Shown here: positions 1 to 13,689 of the stretch, piece by piece
How the letters are laid out: each line of letters begins with the position of its first letter
How positions within the stretch are numbered: the stretch's first letter is position 1
Assembly: GCA_017163975.1 (NCBI GenBank)
Contig: JAFFSR010000242.1
Span: forward strand, 2,381,001 to 2,445,000
Direction of reading: 5' to 3'
DNA length: 64,000 bases
Source of the DNA: Anastatus disparis
Taxonomy: Eukaryota; Arthropoda; Insecta; Hymenoptera; Eupelmidae
Program-made: the position numbers and the translations under genes
The notes under the pieces: generated by a model
Told to the model about the DNA's origin: nothing
Database searches by the model: none
Seen by the model: only the letters and a program-made list of their open reading frames with translations

Positions 1-1130
1 TAAATTATCATAGCTAAGTCGAAGTATTTTCTTCAAATATAAATGCAGTATTGGCAAAGTGAAAATTGTTATGGCTGAGACGAAATATTTTTTTAAAAAT
101 TAAATCCAATGTTGTCAAAATATTAATTAAAATACAACTTCATTCAAAAGTTTTGTGTTTAAAATATATAAAAGAATTTTAAATATACAATTTTCTTTTC
201 TTTATCTACATCTGGTTTTATACAGCTTTTTTCAACTATAATTGTCTTATAGACTTACTTAAAACTACTTAGTTAAAACAAATAAAGTTCTATTTTTAGC
301 CCAGAATATGCAGTGAACATAGAATTTAGATCATAATTCATATTATTAAATAATGTAAATAAGAGATAATTATAGCTAGAAAAAACTTTATAAAGAAACA
401 GATATATAAGTAAAAAAGTGAAAATTCTATTAAAGTTTCTAAACTGCAATCATTTGTTTCAAACATAAAAAACTTTTTGTTTTGATCTATATATTGTTCT
501 AGGGAGGAAAAAAGTTATTGACTGAAATATAAATAAATTTTAGATAACGTCTTGGAAACGACTTTGATTATGTTAATAATTTTTTTTCTTCACTTTTCAT
601 TTTTCGATTAAATTCTAATCTTTTCTCTCAACTTTAAAGGGCTCAAGTGCTACCAGACAATGTTCTTAATCTTTTTAAGGTTCTGTACTTTTTTTTTTTA
701 AATTGCGCAAGTGTTAAAAATATAATTGATGATTGGTACACTATTGTACATCAATAATGGCTATCAGCACAAATAAAATGAAAAATGTTGATATTGGTTG
801 ATTATTATTGGAACTAGTCAACCAATAAGCAGTCAAAGATTGTTTAAAATTACTAGAAAATAATATTTAATCTATATTTTTGTACATGATAATTTCCTGT
901 ATGGGAATTCGATCTTTAATGCACATGTATAAATTATATATTAAATTGTATGCATGCAAAACATTGCATAGTAAAATATTTTTTCTGATTCATCGGCATA
1001 ATACAAAGAGTTTTATACAGATTTATTAATAGCCTATAAAATGCATTTATATGTATTTACAGAAAAGTGAAAAAAGAAGTTATAATAATCGAAAAGTAAA
1101 AGAGGAATATAAAATGTAAATTCTTTGTGA
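1..1130. other. AT-rich non-coding sequence
   Basis: No open frame with an ATG and codon-like composition is visible. The stretch is A/T homopolymer-rich with scattered short direct repeats. I see no RNA gene, terminal repeat or promoter pattern in it. Confidence 0.6.
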
Positions 1131-1620
1131 ACTAATCGGGGTTCGTGAGCGTGCATTGAGGTGACGTCAGAGGAGGCATTATTATTAGTGGTGCAATTCG
1201 CGCGCGCTCTCGCTCGCTTGCTCGCGTGGAATGTCGGTCACTAAAGTTATGAAACTACAGGAATCCCATTCGCTCTGTACCAAAGTTCTCTGTGTATATA
1301 TACACGTATATATGTTTCTTTGTGTTTTCTCTTCTGCGCGACGTCTCTATCTTTCTTTCACCAATATAATAAACCAACTCTATAAAGCTCTAAAGTACTA
1401 TTGTATATATACATGTCTCTCTCGCTTGCTCTTTAAAGTCCGTGTATTTGTGGTACACTTTCTCCAGCGTATACGGCACAAACATTATTCTCTTGCTCAT
1501 ATCTTCATAGACGTTACCTATTGCGTCTTATGTATATAAACTTTACTGAATTTATCGAGAGAAGCCCAAAGGAATTTAACTCTTATACGTGTTGATTGAC
1601 ACGTATGTGATGCACCCAAA
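1131..1620. promoter_or_regulatory. CpG/GA-rich patch with a full CRE site
   Basis: GC rises abruptly relative to both flanks. The patch contains a full palindromic cAMP-response element TGACGTCA (1162-1169), a CGCGCGC run with CTCGCTCGCTTGCTCG repeats just after it, and several TATATAC runs. A 102-codon ATG frame (1231-1539) crosses it but is built of TATATAC and CT repeats and looks like no protein I know. A regulatory role is inferred from composition only. Confidence 0.35.
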
Positions 1621-2498
1621 TTATTCGGACGCTTATACATAAAAATCTTTAACGTTAAATAGAATTATTTTATACGATTTATTTAATTATTTATGGAATT
1701 TACAAATTTTCATTTTTTTCATAATTATAAAAAATATGCATTACATAAAGGTGGCGATAATTACAACCAATCAAAGTACATTTTGAAAATTAAGTATACT
1801 TGAATTGCGTTGTAGATAATTAAATCAAAATGAAAATATTATGATAGTAGTTAGAAGTTTGAAATCAAACTAGACTACCATTGTCCTAATGAAAAAATTT
1901 ACTTGTAAACACTACATTTTCTGCCCTTCTAGTTTTTAATTTTTTCAAATTTTTCTTAAAAACGAAGTAATAATATGAATATTTTCCTCATCAAAGAAAA
2001 TATTTCTTTATTTTTTATTGCAATTTATTTAAAAAAAATAAATTCTTTCATTAGAAAAGGATAGAAATATACGACAGCCTCTTAAAATATGTAATCACGT
2101 ATTAGGAGTAAATATTTTATAATGTAGTTTTTTTTATAGACATGAAAATAGCAACAATCAACTACAAATGATAATGTACTGATGGGGAAAGAGAAAAAAA
2201 AATTTTTAAGACATATATCTTCATAAGCGGAGCCTCAGGAATGTAAATAAACCTTAATTACAAGATATAACGAAGACTGAAGATATAATATGCATTTTCG
2301 TGTATATAGTTTGAATTGTGCTAAATAGAAAGGAATTCCAAGTAACGAATAAAATAAAATAGCTTATACGACCTATAGCAACAGCAAATTGAATGAGAAA
2401 TTTTGTAAAAAGAGGCCAAACAGGCTCTCGATTACCTAATCGCTCTTGTAAGAAGAAGTAAAAATAAAAGTTTAAATGTTTGTTAGAAATTTGTCGTG

Positions 2499-2543
<45 letters not shown>

Positions 2544-2690
2544 ATGCAAATAAAATGGCAAAATAAAAAGTATAATAATTACTGAGAAATTTAGCATCCT
2601 GGATAATTGTTTGAATTTACTGAGGTGTAAAAATGTTGTTGTTGTTATATTTTTTTAATTTTCTTAGATTTACGTTGAGTACTGTAATAA
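1621..2690. other. AT-rich non-coding sequence with microsatellite
   Basis: Plain AT-rich DNA containing a pure (AT) run near 2.5 kb. No coding signal is seen on either strand. Confidence 0.6.
2501..2538. repeat. (AT)19 microsatellite
   Basis: Uninterrupted dinucleotide AT repeat of about 38 bp. Confidence 0.95.
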
Positions 2691-5600
2691 CGACTGTACG
2701 GCACGCGCGAGCGTACAGTAAAAAGAGAGAAAAAAAAAGCTCCTTTGCTGTAAGTAGGTTACGTTACGTTAGAAAATTCGTCCTTGCCAATGTTCTTACA
2801 GCTCGCAAGTGAACTAAAGAGCAAAGATATATCTATACATAAGCGATCGTTGGGAAGGACGCAATTGCGCTAAAGAAAGAAAAAAATATATAAAAAAGAA
2901 TGAGATAATAAAGGCCATTGCTTAGACATTACATTCTATGTACACAAGCGCATTGAATAATTTATTTAGAGGATAAAAAAAGAAAATTCTGCGCGCAGAT
3001 TAGAAATAAAATAAAATGGAGACATTGTAACTTTGGCATTTGTGTGTTAAAAGTGAAAAGTCATTGAATTACGAGATACGTTTACATACATTCACGACAT
3101 CGTTTGTTTTTTGTAAAACGTCGCGCTCTCGTTTATAAAAAAATAAAGAATTTTTCAACTTGTGTTACTCTTATGTTGTGTTATGGCTTACTAATACGCA
3201 CATAAAGTTTGTACATACATACACATAAGTGCGCGGCTTTGGCTTTCTCAAAGTGACGTAAATGGACCTTTCTTTTTTTTTCCTGTGAAATAAAGAAAGG
3301 AAACCGTGTGTATGTCTGTGTGTTTGCTGCCGTTGAGAGAAAGGACTTTCGAAACATTGTGCGCAAAAGTCGAGTTGGAAAAATCTGAAATTTCAGGGCG
3401 AATACGTGCATATGGACACGTTTTTTTTTTGTTTTTGCGCGCAAAAGGATGGCACTATGTTTACCGTACTTGCCTGGATTTTCGTTTCATATTTACGCAC
3501 TATTTTTCGTCGTATATAACGGTTCAACCTTAATCCTCGTATACTTAGCTCTTTATAAAGACTTTGAAACTTTGTATTCTGGTATAAGATTGAGTTCTGA
3601 GCAAAGTTTTACGTGAATTACTTGGAGTTGTGCAAAGAATTTTTCGAGCAGTTGAATATTATTTATTTAATTAAGAAATAATGCAATTAAATTTTATATT
3701 TTTATATATATATATATATTATTGGGTCAAAATCAATTACGTCATTTGTTTATTTTTAAAACAACACTGTAATTAACTTTTAAGAACAGTTTAATTTATA
3801 ATCTTAAAAGTTTTTTCACGTTTAATTTTAAGTTTACTATTTTATTTGGTATATACAGGTGAATTCTCTGAATGAATCTTAATAATACTAATTGCATATG
3901 TTATTGAGTCCTTATAAGTTTGATATTTCGTATTACTTAAATACAATGAAAGAAAAAAATTTGATGTAGGAAGATTAATCTTGAATAAAAAATAAGAAAA
4001 CTTATAAATGGGTTCTAAAAATTATTGATGATACAAAAGTTTTGCTCAGAAAAATGACGTCATCTTAATGTAAAAGTGCAACAGAATTGCATAGAAACTT
4101 ATAATTATAAAATTGTTAAAATTGAAATAAAAGTTAAAAAATTTGTAAATTTATTAAATTGTAAGGAATATGTTGTAAAAATTTAATGCTAAAGAAAAAT
4201 AAAGTGTAACAGATTTATTTCTCCAGCTGAAAATTGTCGATTATGTAAAAGAATGTGACTTCATAAATTTAATAATACTTACGGAATGTCGGTGTATATG
4301 TGGCACATACACAGAGCATTTAGCATAAAGTATAAAGAGCGTTTTGCCGTAATATTGTTGGCAGGCAGCGGCGCATCCGTTACTTAAGATAGGTTAGGTC
4401 GTGTTCTTATATAGCGGCAGGTCCGGCCTTTCTCGTTCGTCGTGCAATTGCCATGAGTCAGAGAGTCTGTATATAAGGATACCTTTAAACGAAAAATCCT
4501 GGAGGGGAATAACATAACAAACAAAGACTTACTCGCAATTTCTCTCCCTCTCTCTTTTTGCATTTTGCGCCTCACATTTTCTGTATATACGTGTATAAGG
4601 TGCTAGGCTTTCTTAAAGGCTCCATTGCGACCTTATTTCCTTTTTCCTCATATATATTAGGTCCGCTGAGCTTTGTTTTCTCCTTCATTTACTTGAAAAT
4701 ATAATCTATTTTTTACATTTTTTTCCTTCATATCCTTTACTGTTATAATGTAATTCAAAAGTTCTTTTTTATAACAAATGACGTAATAATATTCCAGATT
4801 TATGTCTTGTAAATAAATCTGGGTAATCCGTCACGTAATGCTGCACATTTATTTTTTTATAGGAAAACAAAAAAATATTAAATTTCAATTTGTGCAATGT
4901 TAAAAAGGAATACTGCAGCACGATTTTCTAAAATTATTTAGAGCATGTTTCTTCGAGCTATGAAAATTATTTAAAAATGTTCGATAAACAAATCTAGGAA
5001 TCAAATATTTTATACAAACTAAAATAATATGTATAATTTGTGATTCTGATATAAAATTAAACATTTTATAAAGTAATGATTAAATTGTAAAAAATGTTTT
5101 ATTTATCTTGTGTCTCTCTGGTAAAAACGGTTTTCCTTGTCCCTCTATCTATCGTACAATACCTTTGATTAAAGAATAAAAAAAAGCAAGAAAAGAATAA
5201 AAAAGTGCGCGTTGCACTTTAAAAAGCATTGAGAGATAGCGAGAGCGCTTGAGCGCAATGTTTTGTTTCTATAGTTTGTTGTAATGTTGCTTGGCAAATA
5301 ATACTCCTTTCTATATACGCTATATATATCTCAAGAGTGAAACTACGCTCTAAGCATGGCCCAAATTCTCTAGCGGCGGCGGCCTTGCGCGACATGCTCT
5401 CTCTAAAGTCTTAAGACTTCATATACACAACTCTAACTCTATAGTACAATTAAGGATTGGCAAAACATACAGACACACATACAATGTTTTACAAATCCAG
5501 GTTAATACGTATGTTCAATTGCGTTGCGATTATTATTTATACCTTTTTTTCGAGGAAATTTCCTTGTCATTTTACAATACCATTATTGCAAGCATTGCGT

Positions 5601-5800
5601 TAATAAAAGAAGTAATATTACGCGAGAATTTTTTTTTTTTCAAGCGCGCAAGGACGTTTGTAAATATCTTTTGTTGAACGCTATATATATGTGTATCTAT
5701 GTATTTTTCGCAAGGACGAATTGAAGGATATTTTTCTAATTGCGCACCCAAGTTACAAAGTAACGGTTCTCGTAGAAAAAAAAGAACTTTAGATGAGGCA
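2690..5800. promoter_or_regulatory. Cluster of CpG/GA-rich patches
   Basis: Three richer patches (about 2690-3540, 4280-4700 and 5100-5800) are separated by AT-rich spacers. They carry GCGCGC motifs, GAGAG tracts, TATATAC runs and, near 4388, a GATAGGTTAGGTCG string. A second full CRE (TGACGTCA) lies in the spacer at 4055-4062. The open frames here are short and on both strands at once, so they look like by-products of stop-codon-poor simple sequence. Function is inferred. Confidence 0.3.
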
Positions 5801-5879
5801 ATCTGCGGCTGCCTGAGCATTAAAGCGAGAATTATTACACGAAAGGAATTTTCTTTGGGAAGTTAAAAATTCTTCAAAT

Positions 5880-8800
5880 TATAACGAGGAATGTAGTTGT
5901 AATAAAGTTTATCAAAATTATAATTAAATTTAATTATATTTCTTTTATATTTAAATAATACTTTTAATTAATGATTAATTAATTTAAAGTTTGAATAAAT
6001 TTTAATAATTTGGAGTAAAGAATAAAAATTGAATTTCGAAATGTCTCAACTTGTTTGGATTTTTATTTTTCCGTGGAATTAAAAAACAAGTTTAAATTAA
6101 GTCGAAAACAAAAATGCACATGTGTGATGCGGGTTTAAAAAAAGAAAAACATTGCACAATTAAAATGAATTTGTTTGGGTCTTCCGTGTGTACAAACATA
6201 GACACGGAAAAATACAAAAGAGAAAACAATGTTATGGAATAATCTACATATAGTTGTAAATGTAACGTACATACAGGTTTCCGTGTAATTCCTTCGTAAA
6301 TATCATTTCACAAGTTTAATTTTATTTTTTTTTTTTATTGTACTTTGTATAAGATCGCGGAAATGAGTAGACAATTTTTTTTATTTTTGTACGAGCCGAT
6401 GTTTTTGTTTACGGAAACACGCAATTTCTTTTTATTTACAGGTATTCTCATTAATTTATGCGTTAATTCCATTAGAATGTTGATTTATCAAGTAATAATT
6501 TTTGTTAGCCTTAGTATTTCCAAGGAAAATTTTTAAGTAAATAAACTTTTCTCAAGTTTAAGTTAATATGTATTTACAGGATTAAATTTTCTATCGTGTC
6601 TCAGATTTGAGAAATAGAAAATTTAATGTTTATTAATTAGCAATATGAAAAGAAAAAGATTAAATATTTACAATTGTGTGAACGGTAATGTACGTTCGCA
6701 GTGTACTTTGTAATCGACATAATTTAAATAAATAAAATAATAAATGTGAAGTTTATGCAAAATTAACAATTTAACGGTTTAATTGCAAATATTAAATTTG
6801 TTTTTTTTTATTATATTTATTTGTACTTTCTATATTATTATAAGGTAATATAGGCAAAAATTCGTTTATGCATCAATATTTTTAATTAAAATATTCTATT
6901 CAATAAAAAATTTTATGTGATAGTATGTTTGAAATTCGTAAAACCAAGTATTATTTAAATAATTATATACACAGTGAGAATTTTTTTATAAAATTTCTTA
7001 GGAAATTCTGAACAGAAATTAAATTTACCGCAATGTCATTCACAAATTTTATAGAATATTATTAAAAAAACTTCTACATCACAGTAAAATTATTGGACGT
7101 ATTCGAAATCTTCTGAGCTTATTGTCTTCCATCTAAAAAAATTTAATTCGTCTAAACGACAGTCATTCTAATGCGTGAAAACAAATTCTGCGTGTTGAGG
7201 TCTCGGTGGCTCACTCGGTAAAACGATGGACTTCTAAGCGGAGAGTGCGAGTTCAATTCCCGGTCCCAACCGAATTTTGTACAAGCATCACTGTAAATTA
7301 AATGTGCTTTGTTCTTAACACGACGCTGGAAGGTTTAGCGCTGTCTTTTTCTATTTGACAGTTTCAACTATCGTGCATATATTATAACTGGAGAATAGAA
7401 AAGGATAACGCTATACTCTTACAGCGTGCTCTTAAATACACTGATAACCTCCATCGCTATAGCGACGTAAAAAATAAAAAAAATTTTCTTTCTCGATTTT
7501 TCTTCTGTAAAATTTTATAACTTTTTTTTTGTAATTACACACTTGAATTTATAATTAAAATAAATATTATTTTTATAGCACTTTTCATAATATTAAAATG
7601 TTTGTAAAGAAGACAAAACTGAAAAAGATTCTCAATTCTATATTTATTATTAATAAAAGGGAAAATTTCGTTTCTGGGCCAATAGGCTGAAATTATATAA
7701 TAAAAAAAATAAAAGGGAAAATCGATCTACCACCATTCTTCTTGTACAAGTACTTTAGTTTCACCAAATTATTAAAAAATTGAAATAATTTTTTAAAATT
7801 AAAACTATGAATTTTTCGCGTTTTTCTATTAAATAAAGAAAATTTTTTTTTCCTTTTCAACAGGGAATTTCCCAATTCACAATAAAATAACTGTGATGTT
7901 TATTTAAACAATTAAAGCAAATTGTACTTGATTGACATGTGACAAAAATATTTTCATTTTCCATTTGGTTTTTCCATTTAGATTTTCCCTCTAATTTTCA
8001 TTTCAGTGATTAAATAAAACACAAGAGTTAATGAGGTATATACACATTTCAAACAATACGATTTTCCGGAGAATAGCATAAACGTGAAAATGGATTTTGT
8101 ACGGCTATTATATAAATGACCGCACGCGTTATCTCAGTCTTATCAATTCATTTTTTTGCGTATTTTATTTTCTACGGATTCCCACAAATTCATATTTATG
8201 ACAGAAAGAAAACAATTTTTAGAAAACAAAGTTCTGGGTTTTTTTCACGCATCATGATAGATATTGACAAATCTTTCAAAAAGGCAAAAGTCCAATAAAA
8301 GTTGAACGAATTTTTTGTTAGAAAAAGTAAAAATTATTTCAATGAGTTCCAAGTTTGCTTTCATGAATATATGTTAATAAATTTGTTTTATTATGATTTA
8401 ATAAATAAAAATGTAAAAACTGCAATGACACAAAAACCAAAGTACGTAAATTTGCATGAAAATTGAAGGTAAGAACTTTTTATTATCAAAAACAATTTCT
8501 CATACAGATCATATGTTAAATTGAAATAATGCTTTAAATAACGGCAAGTGCAAAATATAGAATAGAATTTTAAATTTAGGAATTTTTCCAATATAAAGAC
8601 AATTTTCCTGTAAAAATTGTGAAGACGGAAATCGGTAAACATTGTGTATTCTAAGATAATTTTATTAATAATCATTTGCCTTTAAATATTATTGAGTACG
8701 TGGACAAAATTATTCATATTCCATGATTCTCTTACCGTAAATGACATTTATTTTTACAATACTGCTCTATAAAATTTATGAGATGTTATTATGATAATTA

Positions 8801-9650
8801 ACAAAAAAGTATATATTTTCAATAAAAAGTAATGAATAAAATCTTGTCTTTAATTTTCACAAATTTTCCTAAATTTTATACTTTTGAGTCTAAAAACAAA
8901 TAGTAAATTAACTTGTATTTTAACATATTGATTAAACTACTTTTGGATTTCTAATCAAGCTGATTGATTTAGACATTTAACCAGTACAAGTTTGTGGTTC
9001 AAAATTGAAAATATTATGGTACAAGTTTTTACAGCTCTGTAAACACAATAGTGAAAAAATTGTTGATTTTTTAAAAAAAAACTAGCTATACAAATAATTA
9101 AAATTTCTAATCAAGATTTGACTATTCTGGTAAAATTTTGATCACAAATCTAAAAACGGTTTATTTTACAGTATTTTAATTCCAAATTTTTCTAACGACC
9201 GCTTTTATACTATAGACTACACAAATACCTTATGATAAGTAACTAATTTTAACCAATATTATTTTTTCACAACAGTATTCAAAATTTGTAAATGTATTTA
9301 AAATAATGAAGTAATGTCGAAACTTCAAAATGTTATCATTGACATTGTAATTAATAAGCCAAATTAAGTCATGGTTACCATATAGCAAAGCTTACACAAT
9401 AATTTGATAATGTCAGTAACAGAATGGAGTGTTGTGAACTCCAAAATGGAATTGACAGTCTTCTACTTCGATTTTTTCATGACCGAATGATTTAGGAGTA
9501 ATATCAGCCATATGTTTGAATAAACTCAAAATTCGATAATATTATACTTAAATTTTTTTCCTTCAATTTTATCATAAAGTTGGTTTCATATCATTGATGT
9601 AGGAAATTGTTTTTATTCAAGAATATATAATTTTTTTCCTTTGTTGGGTT
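5880..9650. other. AT-rich non-coding block holding one SINE
   Basis: Apart from the tRNA-derived SINE at about 7.2-7.48 kb, this 3.8-kb block is low-complexity AT-rich DNA. Open frames of 60-94 codons on both strands are dominated by F, I, K, L and Y, as expected by chance at this composition. Confidence 0.55.
7199..7483 (+). mobile_element. tRNA-derived SINE, copy 1
   Basis: The first ~72 bp fold like a degenerate tRNA. They hold a pol III A box (TGGCTCACTCGG, 7207-7218), an anticodon-loop-like CTTCTAA (Arg-TCT type), and a B box (GTTCAATTCC, 7251-7260), closing with GGTCCCAACC. A body follows with ACAAGCATCACT, then an A-rich tail at 7469-7483. It is not a functional tRNA because the anticodon and acceptor stems do not pair properly. 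A second copy (43,458-43,652, minus strand) shares both the head and the ACAAGCAYCACT body, which marks a SINE family rather than a lone tRNA pseudogene. No clear target-site duplication was found. Confidence 0.75.
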
Positions 9651-9665
9651 TCCTGTAAATAATTT

Positions 9666-9881
9666 ATGATTCACAAGTACGTAAAGCCCCATCATATCAT
9701 CCCCAATAAAAAAAAGTATCTGGCTTGTGTACCGTTAGCAAAAAAAACAGAAAGAAAAATAATAAAAACAAGCCAAAATACCAAACAATCGGATTCCAAG
9801 AACGACGTATATACAGGATATACAGGAATTCGGAAAAAAAGCAGAAAACAACGAATTTTTTATGCGGCCGACAAAGTGTAA
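9666..9881 (+). CDS. Short ATG open frame, unrecognised
   Basis: This 71-codon frame begins with a true ATG and encodes a basic, hydrophilic peptide (starts MIHKYVKPHHIIPNKKKYL, ends RIFYAADKV). It is less biased to F/I/L than chance frames nearby. It has no recognisable domain, signal peptide or membrane segment, and no convincing promoter or splice sites beside it. It lies on the left edge of a CpG/TATATAC patch and overlaps two antisense open frames. Chance origin is the likeliest explanation. Confidence 0.12.
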   Translation: MIHKYVKPHHIIPNKKKYLACVPLAKKTERKIIKTSQNTKQSDSKNDVYTGYTGIRKKSRKQRIFYAADKV

Positions 9882-10330
9882 AGAAAAGAAGGAACACGAT
9901 CTAAAAAGGATTATAATCTGACGCATATAAGCCAACGCAGCAGCTTCTCCGAGAAAAGCCACATTCACGCACACTCGCAACTTCCTGTCTCTCTGTATAT
10001 AAGACACCATCTTAACTCTTGGCAAATTGCATGTGTATAATGTTAGAGTATATACATATACAAGTTTCCTATCTAACGAAACAAACAAGTCCAAGATGTT
10101 ATAGATCACATATATACTGGTATATAGCAAAACTTATATATGCTTTCGCGTCGCATCAAAGCCCAGGAATTCTACCAATTTCCGGTTTCTTTTCAAGCCA
10201 TTTGCAACATACACACACACGCTCGCGTTTATATTTCCCGCTTACCATTAGCATATCCTCTGAGGCTCCGCAACTACTTTGAGAGCTTTCTATTTTTTTT
10301 TCTTCTTTTTCTTTGGCTTTAGACTTTACG
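9780..10330. promoter_or_regulatory. CpG/TATATAC-rich patch
   Basis: A composition island with TATACAGGATATACAGG-like repeats, CACACACGC runs and a CT-rich end. It resembles the other patches in the window. No gene is apparent; regulatory meaning is inferred. Confidence 0.25.
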
Positions 10331-10379
10331 CTCTTAAACTCTGAGATAAGTATTATTTGAAAAATCTTTGTGTACCTTG

Positions 10380-12380
10380 TTAATAAATCAATTATTATAT
10401 GATAATTATCGTAATTAATTATATTTAATTAACTATCTGCTATTTAAGTTCAAGCACTCGTGTATTCAATTACATGATTAGCATAAGTTTATGCTAATAT
10501 TTTTGTACATCAAAAATTTATATATTTTTATATTTTATTAATAAAAGATTAATTAATTTTTTTTAAATCTAAGTAGTTTAAAAAATTTTATGATTAACTC
10601 TGTAAAATTTTAAATTGGGCAAATGTGCTTTTTTAAATTTCCAGATGACATGTTCTCACAGAGTGATAGCAAAAGATTTTATCATTTACCTTTCAAAATT
10701 GTCCATGAAAAATTACCCTAACGACGTCACTACTTTTTTTTTAATGAATTATGAATGATTAAATCAATTTAAAAATTAGATTCTATGGATTGATTCTATT
10801 CGATTGACGTCAGTCCTAATAAAATGAAATATTGATCTAAATATAAATCTACGTGAGAAAAGAAAAAAAAATCTGCCAATCGAAAGGTAATCTAAGGTTA
10901 TTATTAAACGTACGTACAGTTTTGATTTAATGAGCTTTATAAAAAATGGGTTTTTTCATTGAACAATTTGTTGAATCCTTCTGACGTATTCATTGCTTTC
11001 ACATGAAATAATTTAAAATTCTTATCTCTTGCGTAATAGATCGTTGAATTTTAATAAGAAAACAAATGCTAAATTAACGCTGAAAATATATCGTTAGAAT
11101 TGATTAGGCAGTGCCTTGAAGTTTGACGTAACGTTAATGCGACGAAAAGTTACTCGTGCATATACACGGGACATTGCGTCTATATAAGAGACGTAATGAA
11201 TAGATTAAATGCGGCGCCAAAAAATTAGCAAACATACATGATTAAGTACTTTTTTTTATCATTTTAACATTTTGACAAACTACTGCATTATTCGTCTTAT
11301 AATACACTTGTTGTTTCTTTTTGTCTATTAGAAATTTTTGACGTCAAACGGCATGAAAGAACAATGCTGGAATTTAATATCATTTCATTTGAATAGATAC
11401 ATCTTTGATTATCAAAATTAGATGTAAGAATCAATTAAAAATTTATTCACATTGAAAGTTAATAATTCCTAAAATTTACCTTCAAGGCAGCAGGCGCGCC
11501 TTGTTTGATAGAACGCGTGTCTATATATAGGAAAAATTTACTTGTTACTTGAAAAAGGAAAGATTCATTCAGAAGAAATATAAGTAAATTATCCTTACAC
11601 GTTAATTAAATTTTATGAAATGCTAATTTTCTTATTACTTTGGTTTATGTAATACCAATATTATACAAATTCAATTTAGTTCTTTGATGATTTTATTTTT
11701 TGCCGCTTTTGAGATTTAAATTTCTAACATTTAGCAATAATTAAAACAAAATATGTTATAATTAAGTTAATTCAAATTTTGTTTTAATTTCAAGAAATTT
11801 TTTTTCCTCAATTGTACGTTAATGTTGATAAATGAGATATAGATAATTAGTGATTTAAAAGTTTTAAAAAATTATATTTTTTTAGCTAGCATATTTTACA
11901 AGTTTAGTTGCGTATAATTTCCATACAAATGAAAATTTTTACATTGGAACGTTGATGACCTTCAAAACGTACTAACATTAGTTAAATTATTGATACAAGT
12001 TTCGAAAAGCTTGATCTTCTACCTGTTAATATATTTAATACATAAGTAACTTGATTGTATGATTGAAAATCATGAATTTCTAATTTTCACGTACAGTAGA
12101 AATTTTTGAAACTTCATTATACATCATCAATACAAAAGGTAAATCAAGTTTTACCAGTATTTTTAAATATAAATGTATATAGACAGTGATTCAAGAATTT
12201 AAACTATAAACTTTGAAAATACACAAAACATAGAATTTTGACATTTTTATTGAAAATTTAAAATAAATTTTCATTGTAATTTGCATTTCTAATATAACTT
12301 ATCTGAAGACAAATTACATTTCATAAAAAAAAAAGGAATTTCTCAACTTAATCGTTGAGATTTATATTATTTGTGCATAC
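10380..12380. other. AT-rich non-coding block with two CRE palindromes
   Basis: Otherwise plain AT-rich DNA. It contains two full CRE sites, at 10,805-10,812 and at 11,339-11,346. The second sits in the longer palindrome TTTGACGTCAAA. No supported gene. Confidence 0.5.
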
Positions 12381-12539
12381 ACCTCTTTTCTTTAAACTTT
12401 TTTTTTCAAAATTATAAAACTTTTGAAAAAATAACCGGTATGGCTCATCCTTTCTCGCATAGCTATGAAAGCGCCTTTCATGAAATTCTTAGAGATCGAA
12501 AACTTCTTCATAATTATGAAAAAAGAAAAAAAAAGGTAA

Positions 12540-13680
12540 ATAAATAAAAGAAGAAGAAAAAGAAAAGGAAGGTGCGCGCGTGTATTCGCGTGCCTTCGAG
12601 AGAGAAAAGCCGTTTGAGAGCACATCGCGTATACACGAGAGAAAAAGAGAGAGAGAGAGAAAGAGCGCGCATAAAACCGAGAATGGAATTCCAATCCAGT
12701 CGCTTTTATATACCTAACTCCATTGGAGGGCCCTTTCGACTTTTAGATGCACTCGTTCGATCTTGCAAAACGTTTCATCCTTGCGTTAATATTTTTTACA
12801 TTATTTTTAAAATTAATTCTTTATTTTTTTATGAAAATTTAAGTAAAAAAATTTACACTTTGAATAAATATTTTTAATTATAAAAATATGTCAAAATATC
12901 ATGGATTAAAAAAAATATCAAATAATATAAATAACTTTTATTGTCAATTATAATTAATTCACTGATATTTCAAAATTTTCTGAAATTATAAAATATTTGT
13001 AATGGAATTATCATAGTGAATCGAAAATTTAATTAAATTTTAATAAACATTTATTTAAATATAAAAAGTTCTATAGTTTAATTATTTGGACATAAATTTA
13101 AAATATTTTTTATAAATCCTTAATTTATTAAAAAATATGTAAATAAAGCTATGTCAACACCAATATTGTTTATATGCAATTTAAGAAAAAAAAATTCACC
13201 TAACAAATTCATTTTACGATTCACAAAAAATGTAATAGTGGGATATATAACTCTACTACATACTCATTTGTGTATATGTATAAAATGTAGTTAAAGAAAA
13301 TACTTTGCAGAAAATAAAAGAAAGGTGCTGTAGTAGCTTGAAAAGAGAGAGAGAGAAGCATAAGCGCGAAGAATGCAAAAGACAATGGAACGTGTTGCGT
13401 CGCGCATGCGTGCCTTTGAGGAATGCGGCCCCGTAACGGCACATCCGTTATCCCGCGCGACGTCTGCTCTCTGCTGAATATATATATATATTTATAAAAA
13501 AGTGTATATACATGCATGCATGTATGTATGTATATAATGTATAAGTAAGCAAAGGCAGCTAAAGAGAAGGCTCTCGTGGTGCGCTGTCGGCCCGGATTCC
13601 ATTGTGCACTTGCAGCCGAGGCTGACTCTCTTATTATATACTTGCTTTAACGAAAGGATCTTTTGAACAAAGATAAACCT
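12540..13680. promoter_or_regulatory. Two CpG/GA-rich patches
   Basis: Patches at about 12,540-12,790 and 13,320-13,680, separated by AT-rich DNA. They carry GCGCGCG, long GAGA tracts, a GGAGGGCCC block and a CATGCATGCATG run. The patch ends in a GC-rich segment (GGCCCGGATTCC near 13,590). Overlapping open frames are low-complexity. Regulatory role inferred. Confidence 0.3.
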
Positions 13681-13689
13681 TCCTTTTTT

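Noticed and set aside
7199..7270. Functional tRNA-Arg gene
   Set aside because: Acceptor and anticodon stems do not pair properly and a related body follows in both copies; it is a SINE head.
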